5,013 nucleotides of DNA from Chloroflexota bacterium. GTDB lineage: Bacteria > Chloroflexota > Dehalococcoidia > Tepidiformales > Tepidiformaceae. The translations under genes and the position numbers were made by a program. Below the pieces are notes generated by a model, which saw only the letters and a program-made list of their open reading frames with translations, was not told where the DNA came from and did not search any database. Shown here in pieces: positions 1 through 5,013 of this stretch. Position 1 is the stretch's first letter, and each line of letters opens with the position of its first letter. The DNA lies in the NCBI GenBank assembly GCA_963169135.1, contig CAUJEQ010000236.1:1-5013 (forward strand), read 5' to 3'.

Positions 1-1
1 C

Positions 2-1189
2 TCAGGCGTCCATGAGCGCGGCAACGCCGGGGAGTTCGCGCCCTTCGAGCATCTCCAGCGATGCGCCGCCGCCGGTGGAGACATGGGTGAAGCGCGACTG
101 CAGGCCGGACTGAGCGACCACCGCAGCGGTCTCACCGCCGCCGACGACAGTGATGGCCTCGAGAGAGGCGAGCGTGCGAGCGAGCCCGAACGAGCCGGCG
201 GCGAACTTCTCCATCTCGAACACGCCCATGGGGCCGTTCCAGACGACCGCCTTCGCAGCCTTCAGGGCGGCTGCATAGGCCTTCACGGTCTCGGGACCGA
301 TGTCCAGGATCATGTAACCATGGGGGACTTTGCCGACCGGGCGGGTGAGCGCCTCGGCATCCGCGGCGAACTTGCTGGCCGCGACGACGTCCTGGGGCAT
401 GTAGACGGCGACGCCCTGTTTGCGCGCCTTTTCGAGGATCGTCCTGGCGACTTCGACCTGCTCGTCTTCGACGAGCGACATCTGGACGTTGACGCCAGTG
501 GCCTTGAGGAACGTGTTCGCCATGCCACCGCCGACGAAGAGCATGTCAAGCTTTGGGAGGAGGTGTTCGATCGCGGCGATCTTGGTGCTAACCTTGGCCC
601 CGCCGACGATCGCCGCGAAAGGCTTCGGCGGGTTCGCGACGAGGGCGCTGAGGTAGCGCACCTCCTTCTCCATCAGGAAGCCGGCGACGGCCGGAAGGTA
701 GTGCGTGACGCCTTCGGTTGAGGCGTGCGCGCGGTGGGCGGCGCCGAACGCGTCGTTCACGAAGATGTCGGCGAGCGATGCCAGCTCCTCGGCGAACGCA
801 AGGACGTTCTTTTCTTCCTCGGGATGGAAGCGGAGGTTTTCGAGCACGAGGACGTGGTGGCCCATTACCGCGACGGCTTCCCGGGCAACCGGGCCGACGC
901 AGTCTTCAGCGAACAGCACCTCCTGGCCGAGCAGGTTGCCCATGCGGCCAGCGACCGGCGCAAGGGAGAGTTCCGGATCGGGCCCCTTGGGCCGGCCCAG
1001 GTGCGAGCAGACGATCACCTGCGCCTTCTGTTCGAGCAGGTAGGTAATGGTGGGGAGCGACTCACGGATGCGGGTGTCGTCGGAGATGGCGCCAGCTTCC
1101 ATCGGGACGTTCAGGTCGGCGCGCACGAGTACGCGCTTCCCGGCGACGTTGATGTCGCGGATGGTCTTCTTGTCGATGCCGTCGCTCAC
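2..1189 (-). CDS. pgk: Phosphoglycerate kinase, complete, GTG start
   Basis: Cytoplasmic enzyme of glycolysis, gluconeogenesis and carbon fixation that interconverts 1,3-bisphosphoglycerate + ADP and 3-phosphoglycerate + ATP. The 395-residue length is normal for bacterial PGK. N-terminal 3-phosphoglycerate-domain motifs are intact: R23-A-D-L-N27, the SHLGRP loop at 62-67, ENLRF at 117-121, VNDAFG at 144-149 and the H152-R-A-H155 segment. C-terminal nucleotide-domain motifs follow: GGAKVSTK at 196-203, DIGPET at 296-301, WNGPMGVFE at 317-325, GGGET at 350-354 and STGGGASLE at 371-379. I chose the GTG at 1189-1187 because the next in-frame Met is residue 30, beyond the essential R23/D25/N27, and because this GTG overlaps the rpiB stop (GTGA). 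The open frame continues upstream to 1396, but that part is the out-of-frame image of rpiB. No convincing Shine-Dalgarno precedes the GTG, so translation probably depends on coupling to rpiB. The stop TGA is at 4-2. Identity is near certain; the start is inferred. Confidence 0.97.
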   Translation of the reverse strand: MSDGIDKKTIRDINVAGKRVLVRADLNVPMEAGAISDDTRIRESLPTITYLLEQKAQVIVCSHLGRPKGPDPELSLAPVAGRMGNLLGQEVLFAEDCVGPVAREAVAVMGHHVLVLENLRFHPEEEKNVLAFAEELASLADIFVNDAFGAAHRAHASTEGVTHYLPAVAGFLMEKEVRYLSALVANPPKPFAAIVGGAKVSTKIAAIEHLLPKLDMLFVGGGMANTFLKATGVNVQMSLVEDEQVEVARTILEKARKQGVAVYMPQDVVAASKFAADAEALTRPVGKVPHGYMILDIGPETVKAYAAALKAAKAVVWNGPMGVFEMEKFAAGSFGLARTLASLEAITVVGGGETAAVVAQSGLQSRFTHVSTGGGASLEMLEGRELPGVAALMDA

Positions 1190-1650
1190 TTCGGGACCGC
1201 CGCGCCAATGCCCCCGCGCTCCACTCTGGCCAGCTTGTCGCGTCGGCGGGCGTGGTTGCCCTCCTCGGGCGAGCTCGAGAGGAACGCGGTCAGGCACTCG
1301 TCGGCTATTGCCCGGCCGATTTCCCAGGCTCCCAGCGCCAGGACATTCGCGTCGGTGTGCTGGCGGGCGCGGGCGGCGCCCCAGCCCGTATGGCACAGCG
1401 CAGCGCGTGCCCCTGGGACCTTATTCGCGACGATGCTCACGCCGACGCCGTTGCTGCAGATCACGACGCCCAGACCGACCTCGCCGGCGACGGTGTCGCG
1501 GGCCACCGGCTCGGCGAAGTCGGGGTAGTCCACGCTGTCGGCAGAGTAGGTGCCATAGTCGATGGGTTCGTGGCCGAGCGACCTTGCCGTTTCCATCAGG
1601 TGTTGCTTCAACTCGAAACCGGCATGATCTGCACCGAAACCAACCTTCAT
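1186..1650 (-). CDS. rpiB: Ribose-5-phosphate isomerase B (RpiB/LacAB family)
   Basis: Predicted cytoplasmic aldose-ketose isomerase interconverting ribose 5-phosphate and ribulose 5-phosphate in the non-oxidative pentose phosphate pathway. The protein has 154 residues, close to the roughly 150 usual for RpiB. Family marks are the N-terminal GADHAG (6-11, with D8 and H9), the active-site loop C65-S-N-G-V-G70, the ANKVPG segment (75-80), C86-H87, and R96-Q-H98 followed by DANVLALGA (100-108). A basic C-terminal stretch (H133, R135-R137) corresponds to the family's phosphate-binding arginines. In E. coli RpiB the loop reads C-G-T-G; here Thr is replaced by Asn67, while the presumed catalytic Cys65 and His98 remain. 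Related family members act on galactose 6-phosphate or allose 6-phosphate, so the exact substrate is inferred. The ATG overlaps the tsaC stop by 4 bases (ATGA) and the stop overlaps pgk by 4 bases (GTGA). A good Shine-Dalgarno lies in the end of tsaC. The tsaC-rpiB neighbourhood also occurs in Bacillus (ywlC...ywlF). Confidence 0.93.
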   Translation of the reverse strand: MKVGFGADHAGFELKQHLMETARSLGHEPIDYGTYSADSVDYPDFAEPVARDTVAGEVGLGVVICSNGVGVSIVANKVPGARAALCHTGWGAARARQHTDANVLALGAWEIGRAIADECLTAFLSSSPEEGNHARRRDKLARVERGGIGAAVPK

Positions 1651-2294
1651 GGGCGGACACTCCTCAACACGGGGATATGGGACAGGCCAAGTATACGGGC
1701 GACCGTGGCGCGATCGATGGCCCCTTCGCGGAGGACGCGCGGCTCATCGGCCGAGAGGTCGATGACGGTGGAATCGAGGCCCTGTTGCGTGGCCCCGGCA
1801 TCGATGGAGAGGGCGCAGAAGACGCCGACCTGGCGCTCCGCCTCCGCGCCGGTGGTGGGGCTGGGGCCTCCTGAGACGTTGGCGCTTGACGCCGCGAGCG
1901 GTGCCCCCAGGCGATCGACGATATCGAGCACGAGCTCAACCGGGACGATACGAATGCCGACCGTGCGGCCCCCGGAGAGGGCGGGGCTCTCCCAGCCTTC
2001 CCGCGCCGGGACGACGATGGTCCAGGCGCCGGGGCCGAGGGCTTCGATGAGACGGCGGGCGGGTTCGGTGAGGACGGCGTACTCACCGAGGAGTGAGGTA
2101 TCACGCCCGAAGAGCAGCTGGAGCGGGGCCGCGGAGTCGCGCTGCTTGGCGGCGTAGAGCGCGCGTACCGCGTCGTCATCACGCGCGTCGGCGGCGATCC
2201 CGTAGACGGTGTCGGTCGGGATGATGATGAGCTCGCCGTCGCGCAGGGCCTCGACGGCTCGGTCGACGATGCCGGGATTGCTGGCAAGGGCCAT
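1647..2294 (-). CDS. tsaC: Threonylcarbamoyl-AMP synthase, YrdC/Sua5 family without C-terminal Sua5 domain
   Basis: Predicted cytoplasmic enzyme that condenses threonine, bicarbonate and ATP into threonylcarbamoyl-AMP, the donor for the t6A37 modification of ANN-decoding tRNAs. The TsaD/B/E transferase partners are not in this window. The 215-residue protein is essentially one YrdC domain. Visible motifs are PTDTVYG (26-32), K50-Q-R52 with P57-L58, G-P-G-A-W-T (87-92), G-I-R-I-V-P (113-118), the SSANVSGG nucleotide-binding loop (136-143), DSTVIDL (174-180) and RVLREGAI (186-193). The last two resemble the YwlC/Sua5 branch more than the short E. coli TsaC, but the separate C-terminal Sua5 domain of longer proteins is absent. 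The K-x-R-P-x-x-(K/N)-P-L stretch has D53 and A56 at usually conserved places. The ATG at 2294 is the first gene boundary after the divergent region and has a strong but close GGAGGT. It is probably the first gene of the tsaC-rpiB-pgk transcript. Family assignment is firm; activity is inferred. Confidence 0.93.
   Translation of the reverse strand: MALASNPGIVDRAVEALRDGELIIIPTDTVYGIAADARDDDAVRALYAAKQRDSAAPLQLLFGRDTSLLGEYAVLTEPARRLIEALGPGAWTIVVPAREGWESPALSGGRTVGIRIVPVELVLDIVDRLGAPLAASSANVSGGPSPTTGAEAERQVGVFCALSIDAGATQQGLDSTVIDLSADEPRVLREGAIDRATVARILGLSHIPVLRSVRP
1660..1665 (-). promoter_or_regulatory. Ribosome binding site for rpiB, inside tsaC
   Basis: GAGGAG on the minus strand, 9 bases before the rpiB ATG at 1650 and within the last codons of tsaC. 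It supports this start. rpiB can therefore recruit ribosomes itself as well as receive them from tsaC through the ATGA overlap. Confidence 0.75.
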
Positions 2295-2297
2295 GAC

Positions 2298-2303
2298 ACC
2301 TCC
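2298..2303 (-). promoter_or_regulatory. Ribosome binding site for tsaC
   Basis: GGAGGT on the minus strand, a near-perfect anti-Shine-Dalgarno match. It ends only 3 bases before the ATG at 2294 (4 bases if the core is counted as GGAGG), which is shorter than the usual 5-9. No other in-frame start is better placed, so it still supports 2294. Confidence 0.7.
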
Positions 2304-2320
2304 ACGAGACCGGTGGGGCC

Positions 2321-2351
2321 CCGAATTCGTTGACCAAACTATACAATTCGG
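2321..2351. repeat. Inverted repeat in divergent region, possible operator
   Basis: CCGAATT (2321-2327) and AATTCGG (2345-2351) form a perfect 7-base inverted repeat separated by 17 bases. The centre-to-centre distance is 24 bases. It brackets the TTGACC and TATAC/TACAAT elements of the guaA-side promoter, a position suitable for a dimeric repressor. The left arm lies within the self-palindrome CGAATTCG (2322-2329). A regulator cannot be named from this sequence, and chance occurrence is possible. Confidence 0.35.
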
Positions 2352-2363
2352 TTAGCGTTTCGT

Positions 2364-3971
2364 ATGGGTTCCGCGCACTCGATGATCGACACCCCCTCCC
2401 AACCACAAACAGCAACCGCCAAGGATCCCGCGAAGGGCCACGAGACCGTCGTGGTACTCGACTTCGGCGGGCAGTTCGCCATGCTCATCGCACGCCGCGT
2501 GCGCGAGCTGAATACCTATTGCGAACTCCTGCCGTTCGATGTTTCGAGCGAGCGCATCAAGGGGCTCGACGTGCGGGGCATCATCCTCTCGGGCGGGCCA
2601 AACAGCGTGTACGACCCGGACGCCCCGCTCGCGCCGGAATGGGTGTGGGAGTCAGGTCTCCCGGTGCTGGGCATTTGTTATGGCATGCAGCTGATGGCAC
2701 ACCAACTCGGCGGCAAGGTAGGCCCCGGGATCGAGCGGGAGTTCGGCCCCGCGATGGTCCAGCGCGAGCATGCTGCTCCTCTGCTCGAAGGCCTGCCGGG
2801 CGAGTTCGAAGTCTGGATGAGCCACGGCGACCGGCTCGACGCAGTGCCACCTGGGTTCACTTCCTATGCGCGCTCGGGCAATTCGCCCTATGCGGTGATG
2901 GCGGACCTCGAGCGGCGCTATTACGGGCTCCAGTTCCACCCGGAGGTCGTGCACACGCCACGGGGCAAGGACATCTTGCGCAACTTCGTGCAGGACGTGT
3001 GCGGGGCCGAGGGCACCTGGACTGCCGGGAACTTCATCGAAGAGTCGATCGAGGCGATCCGCGCGCAAGTCGGCAACGCGGGCGTGATTTGCGGGCTCTC
3101 CGGCGGCGTGGATAGTGCTGTCGCTGCCGCGCTCGTCCACCGGGCGATCGGGGATCAACTGACCAGCATTTTCGTCGACAACGGGCTGTTGCGGGCGGGC
3201 GAGGCCGAGGAAGTCGTGACCACCTTCCGCAAGAACATGCACATCAACCTGGTGCATGTGGAGGCCGAGCGAGAGTTCCTCTCGCAGCTGGCGGAGATCA
3301 CGAACCCGGAGACGAAGCGTGTCCGCATCGGCAATACCTTCGTGCGGCTGTTCGAGCGCGAGGCGCGGGCCATCGAGGACGCGCGTTTCCTCTGCCAGGG
3401 GACGCTCTACCCGGACGTGATCGAGAGCGGATCGCACGGCAAGGGCGCCTCGACCATCAAGACACACCACAACGTCGGCGGGCTCCCGGCCGACATGAAG
3501 CTCGGACTGGTGGAGCCACTGCGCTACCTGTTCAAGGACGAGGTGCGCCGGATCGGGGAAGCGCTCGGGCTTCCGGAAGAGATGGTCTGGCGCCACCCGT
3601 TCCCTGGCCCGGGGCTGGCCATCCGCTGCATCGGCGAGGTGACGAAGGAGAAGCTGGACATCCTCCGCCTGGCCGACCGCGTAGTGATGGACGAAATCCG
3701 CGACGCGGGTTACTACCGCGACATCTGGCAGAGCTTTGCAGTACTGACGGACACGAAGACGGTCGGCGTGATGGGCGACTTCCGCACCTACGGCTACGCG
3801 GTCGCCATCCGGGCGGTGGTGGCCGACGACGCGATGACGGCCGACTGGGCGCGGCTGCCGCATGAACTGCTCGCCCGCATTTCGAACCGGATCGTGAACG
3901 AAGTGCACGGGGTAAACCGGGTGGTCTATGACATCACGCCCAAGCCGCCGGGCACCATCGAATGGGAGTAG
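2364..3971 (+). CDS. guaA: GMP synthase (glutamine-hydrolysing), complete
   Basis: Cytoplasmic two-activity enzyme that hydrolyses glutamine and uses the ammonia with ATP to convert XMP to GMP, the last step of GMP synthesis. The 535 residues cover all parts. A class I glutamine amidotransferase domain (about 27-215) has the G-I-C105-Y-G nucleophile elbow, S-H-G-D at 153-156 and catalytic H192/E194. An ATP-pyrophosphatase domain (about 220-410) has the SGGVDS P-loop at 246-251, VDNGLLR at 271-277, QGTLYPDVIES at 345-355 and IKTHHNVGGLP at 365-375. The C-terminal dimerisation/XMP-binding domain has HPFPGPGLAIR at 411-421 and ends with the family signature PPGTIEWE. The conserved start of the fold is near residue 28, so the N terminus carries roughly 25 extra polar residues. 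ATG 2364 is the most upstream usual start after an in-frame TGA at 2331, and ATG 2382 is the alternative (529 residues). Neither has a clear Shine-Dalgarno. It is followed 4 bases later by purD. Confidence 0.97.
   Translation: MGSAHSMIDTPSQPQTATAKDPAKGHETVVVLDFGGQFAMLIARRVRELNTYCELLPFDVSSERIKGLDVRGIILSGGPNSVYDPDAPLAPEWVWESGLPVLGICYGMQLMAHQLGGKVGPGIEREFGPAMVQREHAAPLLEGLPGEFEVWMSHGDRLDAVPPGFTSYARSGNSPYAVMADLERRYYGLQFHPEVVHTPRGKDILRNFVQDVCGAEGTWTAGNFIEESIEAIRAQVGNAGVICGLSGGVDSAVAAALVHRAIGDQLTSIFVDNGLLRAGEAEEVVTTFRKNMHINLVHVEAEREFLSQLAEITNPETKRVRIGNTFVRLFEREARAIEDARFLCQGTLYPDVIESGSHGKGASTIKTHHNVGGLPADMKLGLVEPLRYLFKDEVRRIGEALGLPEEMVWRHPFPGPGLAIRCIGEVTKEKLDILRLADRVVMDEIRDAGYYRDIWQSFAVLTDTKTVGVMGDFRTYGYAVAIRAVVADDAMTADWARLPHELLARISNRIVNEVHGVNRVVYDITPKPPGTIEWE
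3964..3968 (+). promoter_or_regulatory. Ribosome binding site for purD, inside guaA end
   Basis: GGGAG, 7 bases before the purD ATG at 3976, lying in the final Trp-Glu codons of guaA. It fixes the purD start and suggests that guaA and purD share one transcript. Confidence 0.7.
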
Positions 3972-3975
3972 CCCC

Positions 3976-5013
3976 ATGAGCGCACGGGTATTGCTGGTCG
4001 GTAACGGCGGGCGGGAGCACGCGATTGCGTGGAAGCTCGCGCAATCGCATGCGGTCGGGGAGGTGTTCATCGCGCCGGGGAACGCCGGCACCGCCCTGGT
4101 TGGCACGAACGTCCCGGTGCAACCGAAGGACATTGACGGCATCGTGAAAGCGGCGCGCGACCTCCGCATCGACTTCTACCTCGCGAGCATGGACGACCCG
4201 CAGCCTCTGGGCCTGGTGGACCGGCTCCAGGCTGCTGGAGTGCTCTGCTACGGACCGACGGCGGCAGCCGCCAGGATCGAGGCCAGCAAGGCCTGGGCCA
4301 AGGAGTTTATGGCCCGAAACGACATCCCCACGGCCGTCTCGCGGACCTTTAGCGATCACTCCGAGGCGGTCGCCTGGGTGGAATCGCTGCCGGAGCAGCG
4401 GCTCTGGGTAAAGGCCTCGGGGCTCGCGGCCGGGAAGGGCGCCGTCGGGTGCGAAACGCGAAGCATCGCGTTGCGCGCGCTGCGCTCGATGATGGTCGAC
4501 GGCGAGTTTGGAGACTCGGGCAAGACCGTCGTCATCGAGCAGGACATGCGGGGCTGGGAAACGAGCGCCCACGCATTCTGCGACGGCAAGGTTGCTGTCC
4601 TCTGGCCGTTCGCGACAGACTACAAGCGAGCGCTGGATGGCGGCGAGGGGCTGAACACCGGCGGGATGGGCGCCTATGCCCCGAGCAAGGGCGTCGAGGC
4701 GCCCCTGGTACGGGAGATCCAGCGGCGTCTTGTCGATCCGGTGATGCGCGGAATGGCCAAAGAAGGGCACCCGTACAACGGGACGCTCTACCCCGGGATC
4801 ATGGTCGCAGACGATGGACCGCGAATCGTCGAGTACAACGCCCGCTCCGGCGATCCCGAGACACAGGTGCACATGCCGCGGCTCGAGTCGGACATCTACG
4901 AAGTGACCGCAGCGGCCGCGCGAGGCGAGCTCGCGAGTGTGGACGTGACGTGGTCGTCCAGTGCAGCCGTCGGGGTCGTGATGGCGCCCGGGGGCTATCC
5001 GAGGAAGTACGAG
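3976..5013 (+). CDS. purD: Phosphoribosylamine-glycine ligase (GAR synthetase), 3' truncated by window, divergent motifs
   Basis: Predicted ATP-grasp enzyme joining 5-phosphoribosylamine and glycine to give glycinamide ribonucleotide, an early step of de novo purine synthesis in the cytoplasm. The 346 residues present cover the N domain starting with the VGNGGREH loop (8-15) and APGNAGT (33-39). They also cover the ATP-grasp region with VKASGLAAGKG (145-155) and NTGGMGAY (227-234), the metal-binding E286-Y-N288 followed by GDPETQ (292-297), and the start of the C-terminal domain (VVMAPGGYP, 334-342). Family length is about 420-430, so roughly 75-85 residues lie beyond the window. Several family-conserved sites differ: the usual G-P-E-A-P-L is S71-M-D-D-P-Q76, the first Glu of G-E-E is W194, D-H-K-R is D215-Y-K-R, G-P-N-T is G225-L-N-T, and N-C-R-F-G-D is N288-A-R-S-G-D. 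The presumed Mg/ATP residues are kept, so it is not an obvious wreck. An ordinary PurD that has drifted is most likely; a paralogue with altered substrate is possible. Confidence 0.88.
   Translation, partial: MSARVLLVGNGGREHAIAWKLAQSHAVGEVFIAPGNAGTALVGTNVPVQPKDIDGIVKAARDLRIDFYLASMDDPQPLGLVDRLQAAGVLCYGPTAAAARIEASKAWAKEFMARNDIPTAVSRTFSDHSEAVAWVESLPEQRLWVKASGLAAGKGAVGCETRSIALRALRSMMVDGEFGDSGKTVVIEQDMRGWETSAHAFCDGKVAVLWPFATDYKRALDGGEGLNTGGMGAYAPSKGVEAPLVREIQRRLVDPVMRGMAKEGHPYNGTLYPGIMVADDGPRIVEYNARSGDPETQVHMPRLESDIYEVTAAAARGELASVDVTWSSSAAVGVVMAPGGYPRKYE
4021..4048 (+). repeat. Perfect 9-base inverted repeat (potential mRNA hairpin) early in purD
   Basis: GCGATTGCG (4021-4029) and CGCAATCGC (4040-4048) are exact reverse complements with a 10-base loop. 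In RNA the stem could extend inward by a U-G wobble (4030/4039) and a G-C pair (4031/4038). It begins 45 bases after the purD start codon. The two arms encode parts of the A-I-A-W-K-L-A-Q-S helix, so protein constraint may explain some of the pattern. There is no U-tract after it, so it is not a standard intrinsic terminator. Confidence 0.45.

Larger units (their letters stand above)
2295..2363. promoter_or_regulatory. Divergent intergenic promoter region, tsaC <- -> guaA
   Basis: This 69-base gap must carry the start signals for both blocks unless they lie inside the genes. Plus strand: TTGACC (2330-2335) followed after 17 bases by TAGCGT (2353-2358) is a possible -35/-10 pair. It would start transcription at about the guaA ATG. 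A better -10 match, TACAAT (2342-2347), has no -35 at the right distance. Minus strand: TATAGT (2343-2338) is a -10-like hexamer about 44 bases before the tsaC ATG, also without a clear -35. The -10-like elements overlap, so the two directions could compete for polymerase. The hexamers are read from sequence; their activity is inference. Confidence 0.5.

Noticed and set aside
83..721. Plus-strand 212-codon open frame opposite the pgk C-terminal half
   Set aside because: It is antisense to intact PGK motifs and shows no recognisable domain.
989..998. 10-base palindrome GGGCCGGCCC inside pgk
   Set aside because: It falls in codons for the invariant H-L-G-R-P loop, and high-G+C codon choice for Gly-Arg-Pro explains it.
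1190..1396. Upstream in-frame extension of pgk to an ATG at 1396
   Set aside because: The extra residues are the out-of-frame image of rpiB and resemble no PGK N terminus. The GTG at 1189 gives a normal family length.
725..1528. Plus-strand open frame opposite pgk and rpiB
   Set aside because: It spans two well-supported minus-strand genes, has low-complexity composition and no ribosome site. It is a codon-bias shadow.
1252..2157. Plus-strand 301-codon open frame opposite rpiB and tsaC
   Set aside because: It crosses the rpiB/tsaC junction and has shadow composition with no motif.
3972..3975. Possible terminator between guaA and purD
   Set aside because: The gap is only 4 bases and has no hairpin or T-run; the genes appear co-transcribed.
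2652..4169. 505-codon open frame on the minus strand across guaA and the start of purD
   Set aside because: It is antisense to motif-complete guaA, its sequence is rich in Arg, His, Val, Asp and Ala as expected from the complement of G+C-rich codons, it crosses a gene boundary, and it shows no recognisable domain.
3934..4872. 312-codon minus-strand open frame opposite purD
   Set aside because: It is a mirror of purD codon bias with no family motif. The plus-strand frame encodes clear PurD motifs.
1..5013. Undescribed defence, mobile or RNA-based system
   Set aside because: All but about 70 bases are taken up by five recognisable housekeeping genes. I saw no repeat arrays, transposase motifs, attachment-site repeats or tRNA-like cloverleafs.

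Overview
This is a G+C-rich bacterial chromosome segment, roughly two thirds G+C by eye, densely packed with housekeeping genes. It holds five protein-coding genes in two divergent blocks separated by one short intergenic region. No phage, insertion sequence, CRISPR or RNA-gene signature is visible. The codon choice, the GTG start, the 4-base gene overlaps and the tsaC-rpiB adjacency fit a free-living high-G+C bacterium. Chloroflexota (Dehalococcoidia-like) or a relative is a guess from protein flavour only; nothing in the window proves the phylum.

Left block, minus strand, read right to left: a Sua5/YrdC-family threonylcarbamoyl-AMP synthase (1647-2294), a ribose-5-phosphate isomerase B (1186-1650) and phosphoglycerate kinase (2-1189). 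The three are chained by two 4-base stop/start overlaps (ATGA, then GTGA). They therefore look like one transcript with translational coupling, joining tRNA t6A modification, the non-oxidative pentose phosphate pathway and lower glycolysis. The pgk stop lies at bases 4-2, so any further operon member is outside the window.

Middle, 2295-2363: a 69-base divergent intergenic region, the only substantial non-coding DNA here. It is more A+T-rich than its surroundings on the guaA side. It contains promoter-like hexamers on both strands, a 7-base inverted repeat (2321-2327 / 2345-2351) and three adjacent small palindromes (2309-2329).

Right block, plus strand: guaA (2364-3971), a complete glutamine-hydrolysing GMP synthase, followed after 4 bases by purD (3976 to the window end, 346 residues present, 3' end missing). 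This pair works in purine synthesis: PurD makes glycinamide ribonucleotide early in the pathway, and GuaA makes GMP from XMP at the end. PurD departs from the family consensus at several normally conserved sites, and a strong potential hairpin lies 45 bases into its coding sequence.

I see no evidence for a novel multi-gene system. The points most worth a second look are the unusual PurD residues, the early purD hairpin, the divergent control region and the overlap-coupled tsaC-rpiB-pgk order.
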